DNA from: Pseudomonadota bacterium
GTDB taxonomy: Bacteria; Pseudomonadota; Gammaproteobacteria; Burkholderiales; JABEVD01
Length of the DNA stretch: 45,936 nt
NCBI GenBank assembly: GCA_021848825.1
Contig: JAJZTQ010000004.1
Location: forward strand, 1 to 45,936
Direction: 5' to 3'
The number at the start of each line of letters is the position of its first letter. The stretch's first letter is position 1. The notes under the pieces were generated by a model. That model ran no database searches and was not told the DNA's origin. It was given only the letters and a program-made list of their open reading frames with translations. The position numbers and the translations under genes are program-made. This document shows positions 43,983-45,936 of the stretch, one piece after another.

Positions 43983-44168
43983 GATGGTGCCGAAGCAATC
44001 ATTCTTGGATGTACTGAGATTTCCATGCTTATCGGCCCGCTGGATTCACCCGTTCCGGTGTTCGACACCACCAGTATTCATGCGCGCAGGGCTGCCGAAT
44101 GGGCGCTTTCCGTTACTGCGCCCAATCCTGCGCTGCATGCGGACGTGCCGCTTGCGGCGCGCCGGTGA
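43983..44168 (+). pseudogene. C-terminal fragment of an Asp/Glu racemase-family gene
   Basis: The frame encodes [36 protein letters not shown] and then TGA at 44166-44168. GCTE holds the second catalytic cysteine of the aspartate/glutamate racemase superfamily, and PVFDTT-IHA is the usual C-terminal signature. The frame is open back to an ATG at 43896, but that part is antisense to the integrase fragment and not racemase-like. About two thirds of the expected protein is missing. Its stop lies within an attC-like palindrome, as in integron gene cassettes. Confidence 0.7.
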
Positions 44169-44183
44169 GCTGGCACGTTGGGC
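44120..44183 (+). other. attC-like (59-base-element-like) imperfect palindrome
   Basis: GCCCAAT (44120-44126) and GTTGGGC (44177-44183) bound a 64-bp imperfect inverted repeat. The right end fits the core-site consensus GTTRRRY; the left end matches RYYYAAC in six of seven positions, with the final C replaced by T. The centre is GTGCCGC-TT-GCGGCGC, pairing with one G-U if read as RNA. The racemase stop codon lies inside, and the orientation relative to the integrase fragment is as in a real integron. GC-rich sequence makes chance pairing easier, so this is a candidate only. Confidence 0.38.
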
Positions 44184-44187
44184 GTGA

Positions 44188-44400
44188 TTAAAAGCGGGGA
44201 GGTCGTCCGCGCAGGCGCTCGTACAGCGCGCCTAGCAATCCAAGGTGCTTGAGCATCAAGAGCACTGCCGCGCTGGATATGCCGATGACGGAGCCCGTAA
44301 GGTGTGTCGAGAAGAAGTAAAGGATCGCGCCGTGACCAGCGATGAGCCCAACGATGGCGATAACGATCAGAGAAACCGGTATGGGATGGCGTGTTTTCAT
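44188..44400 (-). CDS. Small membrane protein (70 aa), two predicted helices
   Basis: The product starts MKTRHPIPVSLIVIAIVGLI. Hydrophobic helices at about 8-30 and 36-57 are followed by a basic tail (YERLRGRPPRF). The frame extends to 44475, but that part overlaps the methyltransferase gene; ATG 44400 lies 4 nt after the methyltransferase stop, giving a normal operon junction. I do not recognise the family. Co-transcription with the methyltransferase under TetR control is likely. Confidence 0.65.
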   Translation of the reverse strand: MKTRHPIPVSLIVIAIVGLIAGHGAILYFFSTHLTGSVIGISSAAVLLMLKHLGLLGALYERLRGRPPRF

Positions 44401-44404
44401 CGCA

Positions 44405-45061
44405 TCACGCAGCGGCAGGAGCTTCAGCGAGAACGTACCGAAGGCCCATAAAGCCCACGTTGCCGCTCTCGGCAATCTTCAGGCCCGCGCCTTCCAGGTG
44501 GGCCACGATCTCATCCGGATCGACGCCACCATGGCGATGCAGGTGATCGAGAAAGTCGATTGGTTCCTTTCGTGTTGACTGCGCGAAGTCCACAACCAAG
44601 ACCCGCCCCCCGGGCCGCACAACTCTTCGCATCTCGCGGGCGCACTGTTCGCGCGACAAGCGCGGGAGGTGATGGAACATCAATGTGTTGAGAACTGCGT
44701 CGAAGCAGCCGTCCGCGAATGGCAGCGCTTGCGCCGGCGCGCTTTCATATTCGATCTCGAATCCGCTCTTGCGCGCCTTTTTGGCGGCCCTGGCGATCAT
44801 CTCTGACGATCCGTCTGTGCCGCACACGGTGCCCGCCGATCCGACTTGGCGTTTCGCTTCGATGGCGAGGCTTCCGGTTCCGCAGCCGACGTCGAGCACG
44901 GCTTCGCCCGCTTGCAGCCGTGCGTGGGCGAGGATTTTCCGGCGCATAGCACCCTCGCGGCCGAACGTCAGAATCCAGACGCCGAGGTCGTAGGCCATGG
45001 CTTTGTGAAGGAGCAGGCCCGGCATCTTCGATGCGGTATTTTCGCTTCCGGTGGTGTGCAT
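44405..45061 (-). CDS. Class I SAM-dependent methyltransferase
   Basis: The product has 218 residues. Motif I is VLDVGCGTGSLAIEA, motif II region GTDGSSEMIARA, then FDAVLNTLMFHHLP and RRVVRPGGRVLVVDF: a UbiE/Methyltransf_11-like fold. The substrate is unknown. ATG 45061 has a GGGAGA ribosome site; the in-frame ATG 45079 lies upstream of it and is less likely. It is divergent from a TetR-type regulator, with a small palindrome inside its promoter spacer. It lies in the accessory-looking end of the window, next to integron-like debris. Confidence 0.88.
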   Translation of the reverse strand: MHTTGSENTASKMPGLLLHKAMAYDLGVWILTFGREGAMRRKILAHARLQAGEAVLDVGCGTGSLAIEAKRQVGSAGTVCGTDGSSEMIARAAKKARKSGFEIEYESAPAQALPFADGCFDAVLNTLMFHHLPRLSREQCAREMRRVVRPGGRVLVVDFAQSTRKEPIDFLDHLHRHGGVDPDEIVAHLEGAGLKIAESGNVGFMGLRYVLAEAPAAA

Positions 45062-45083
45062 GTTTGTCTCCCAGAACAAGAGT

Positions 45084-45111
45084 AAAATAATGAACAGGCG
45101 TTCGTTTGTAA
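45084..45111 (-). promoter_or_regulatory. Methyltransferase promoter with palindromic operator in the spacer
   Basis: Minus strand: TTACAA (45111-45106), 16-nt spacer, TATTTT (45089-45084). The palindrome GAAC-AGGC-GTTC (45092-45103) lies within the spacer, a typical place for a TetR-family repressor to block RNA polymerase. The hexamers are weak matches. Confidence 0.4.
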
Positions 45112-45222
45112 TTTAGTTTGAATGGAGTGACGTGTGAAGAACGAATGCGTCGATCTGTAGTGTTAGTGAACAATTTCGGGGGGAGTGTGCGGCATTTCGG
45201 AGCCCAGGCAAGAGCTGGAAAG

Positions 45223-45810
45223 GTGGCGCGTAACAAGCGCGATAAGCGCGTCAAAGACCGCCGCATAGAAAGGACGCAGGCTCTTCTGCGCAACGCGCTC
45301 ACGTCATTGATCCACGAAAAGTCCTACGACGCAATTTCGGTCAAGGAGATTCTGGACCGGGCCAATGTCGGCCGTTCCACCTTTTACACCCACTTCACCG
45401 GCAAGGACGAGCTGCTGGCAAGTGGCCTAAAGGAAATGCTGCACGCCGTTCAGTCCTCGGCGCCGCCCTCGGAGAAGCAACACGAGAAGATCGTCTGGTT
45501 CAGTCTTCGCGTCTTCGAGCACATCCAGCATAATCGGAACATGGGTGAGGGGCCCATGGGCGCAAGAGCCCGGGCGACTCTCCACGAGCATCTTCAAAAG
45601 GCTCTCGCAGCGTTGATTGCCGAGGACGTGCGCAGGGAATTCCCAAAGCGCGGCCAGGAGGCGCTGTCCCCCGACCTCGTGGCACAGTACGTCGCCTCGA
45701 CGTTTATACTCGTATTGAACTGGTGGATGGAGAGCCGCAGCCGGTTGTCGCCGCAGGAGGCGGATGCGTTGTTCCGGGCGCTGGTGTTGCCGACGCTGAA
45801 TGCAGCTTAG
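45223..45810 (+). CDS. TetR/AcrR-family regulator
   Basis: The HTH reads SVKEILDRANVGRSTFYTHF followed by GKDELL, the family signature; the rest is the helical ligand-binding domain. I start it at GTG 45223, giving 195 residues, the usual length, with about ten residues before the first helix. The frame is open to ATG 45118 and ATG 45145, and no start has a good ribosome site, so the 5' end is uncertain. It probably represses the divergent methyltransferase/membrane-protein operon. Confidence 0.85.
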   Translation: MARNKRDKRVKDRRIERTQALLRNALTSLIHEKSYDAISVKEILDRANVGRSTFYTHFTGKDELLASGLKEMLHAVQSSAPPSEKQHEKIVWFSLRVFEHIQHNRNMGEGPMGARARATLHEHLQKALAALIAEDVRREFPKRGQEALSPDLVAQYVASTFILVLNWWMESRSRLSPQEADALFRALVLPTLNAA

Positions 45811-45853
45811 GACGTTCGGGCTTGACCTTCGAAGCGCGGCACCGCGCCATGAG

Positions 45854-45921
45854 CATCGGTGCAGCAGGGTCACATCGGTGCAGCAGGGTCAGGTGCAGCA
45901 GGGTCAGGTGCAGCAGGGTCA
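45854..45921 (+). repeat. Short tandem repeat at the window edge
   Basis: Four direct units of GGTGCAGCAGGGTCA. The first two are preceded by CATC, giving a 19-bp period (45854-45872, 45873-45891), and the next two follow at 15 bp (45892-45906, 45907-45921). The array runs into GGTCTTGACATTGAC, where the window stops. The tail resembles sequences I associate with REP/insertion-element borders, but this is from memory and cannot be tested here. Confidence 0.8.
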
Positions 45922-45936
45922 GGTCTTGACATTGAC

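Noticed and set aside
45854-45936. CRISPR array
   Set aside because: Units are 15-19 bp and directly abutting, with no unique spacers and no cas genes.

Overview
The window reads as chromosomal DNA of a chemolithoautotrophic proteobacterium, most likely a betaproteobacterium (Gallionellaceae, Sulfuricella or Thiobacillus-like). This placement is an inference from gene content: a form II RuBisCO, two sets of CbbQO RuBisCO activases, Calvin-cycle genes, heavy-metal RND efflux and a dense set of two-component and c-di-GMP signalling genes. Genes are tightly packed, with many 1-4 nt stop/start overlaps. No tRNA, rRNA, CRISPR array or intact transposase was seen.

Carbon fixation (1-11.6 kb). The window opens in the last 40 codons of a cbbQ, followed by its cbbO. 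These are presumably the tail of a form I RuBisCO operon lying upstream. After a duplicated 90-bp block and a small unknown gene come cbbR (minus strand) and, divergently, cbbM with its own cbbQ and cbbO. A canonical terminator hairpin separates cbbM from cbbQO. Next is a tight fbp-purE-purC-carbonic anhydrase operon, which joins Calvin-cycle FBPase and bicarbonate chemistry to purine synthesis.

Sensing and efflux (11.6-26.8 kb). An EVE-domain gene and a chemoreceptor with a sigma-28-like promoter diverge from an unexplained intergenic stretch. A TctE/QseC-type kinase and regulator pair lies divergent to a CzcCBA/Cus-like RND operon (adaptor, pump, outer-membrane lipoprotein). This operon runs tail to tail into a second, different RND operon (outer-membrane factor, adaptor, pump), and their coding ends overlap by 39 bp.

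Signalling and sugar metabolism (26.8-41.3 kb). A MASE1-CHASE-PAS-PAS-GGDEF-EAL protein, two small unknown genes, glucose-6-phosphate dehydrogenase facing a GH15 glucoamylase, an SDR-OmpR-EnvZ operon, a stand-alone HD-GYP phosphodiesterase behind a strong sigma-70 promoter, and a PaiB-QseB-QseC-like operon.

Right end (41.4-45.9 kb). A GDCCVxC zinc-ribbon protein that may be read from a leaderless mRNA, a beta-barrel outer-membrane protein, and a nitronate monooxygenase-like flavoprotein with an FNR box. Beyond 43.8 kb the DNA becomes accessory. A C-terminal fragment of an integron-type tyrosine integrase (minus strand) is fused to the C-terminal half of an Asp/Glu racemase gene (plus strand), whose end carries an attC-like palindrome. 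A methyltransferase/membrane protein/TetR module and a short tandem repeat at the window edge follow. This decayed integron-like junction is the most unusual item in the window.
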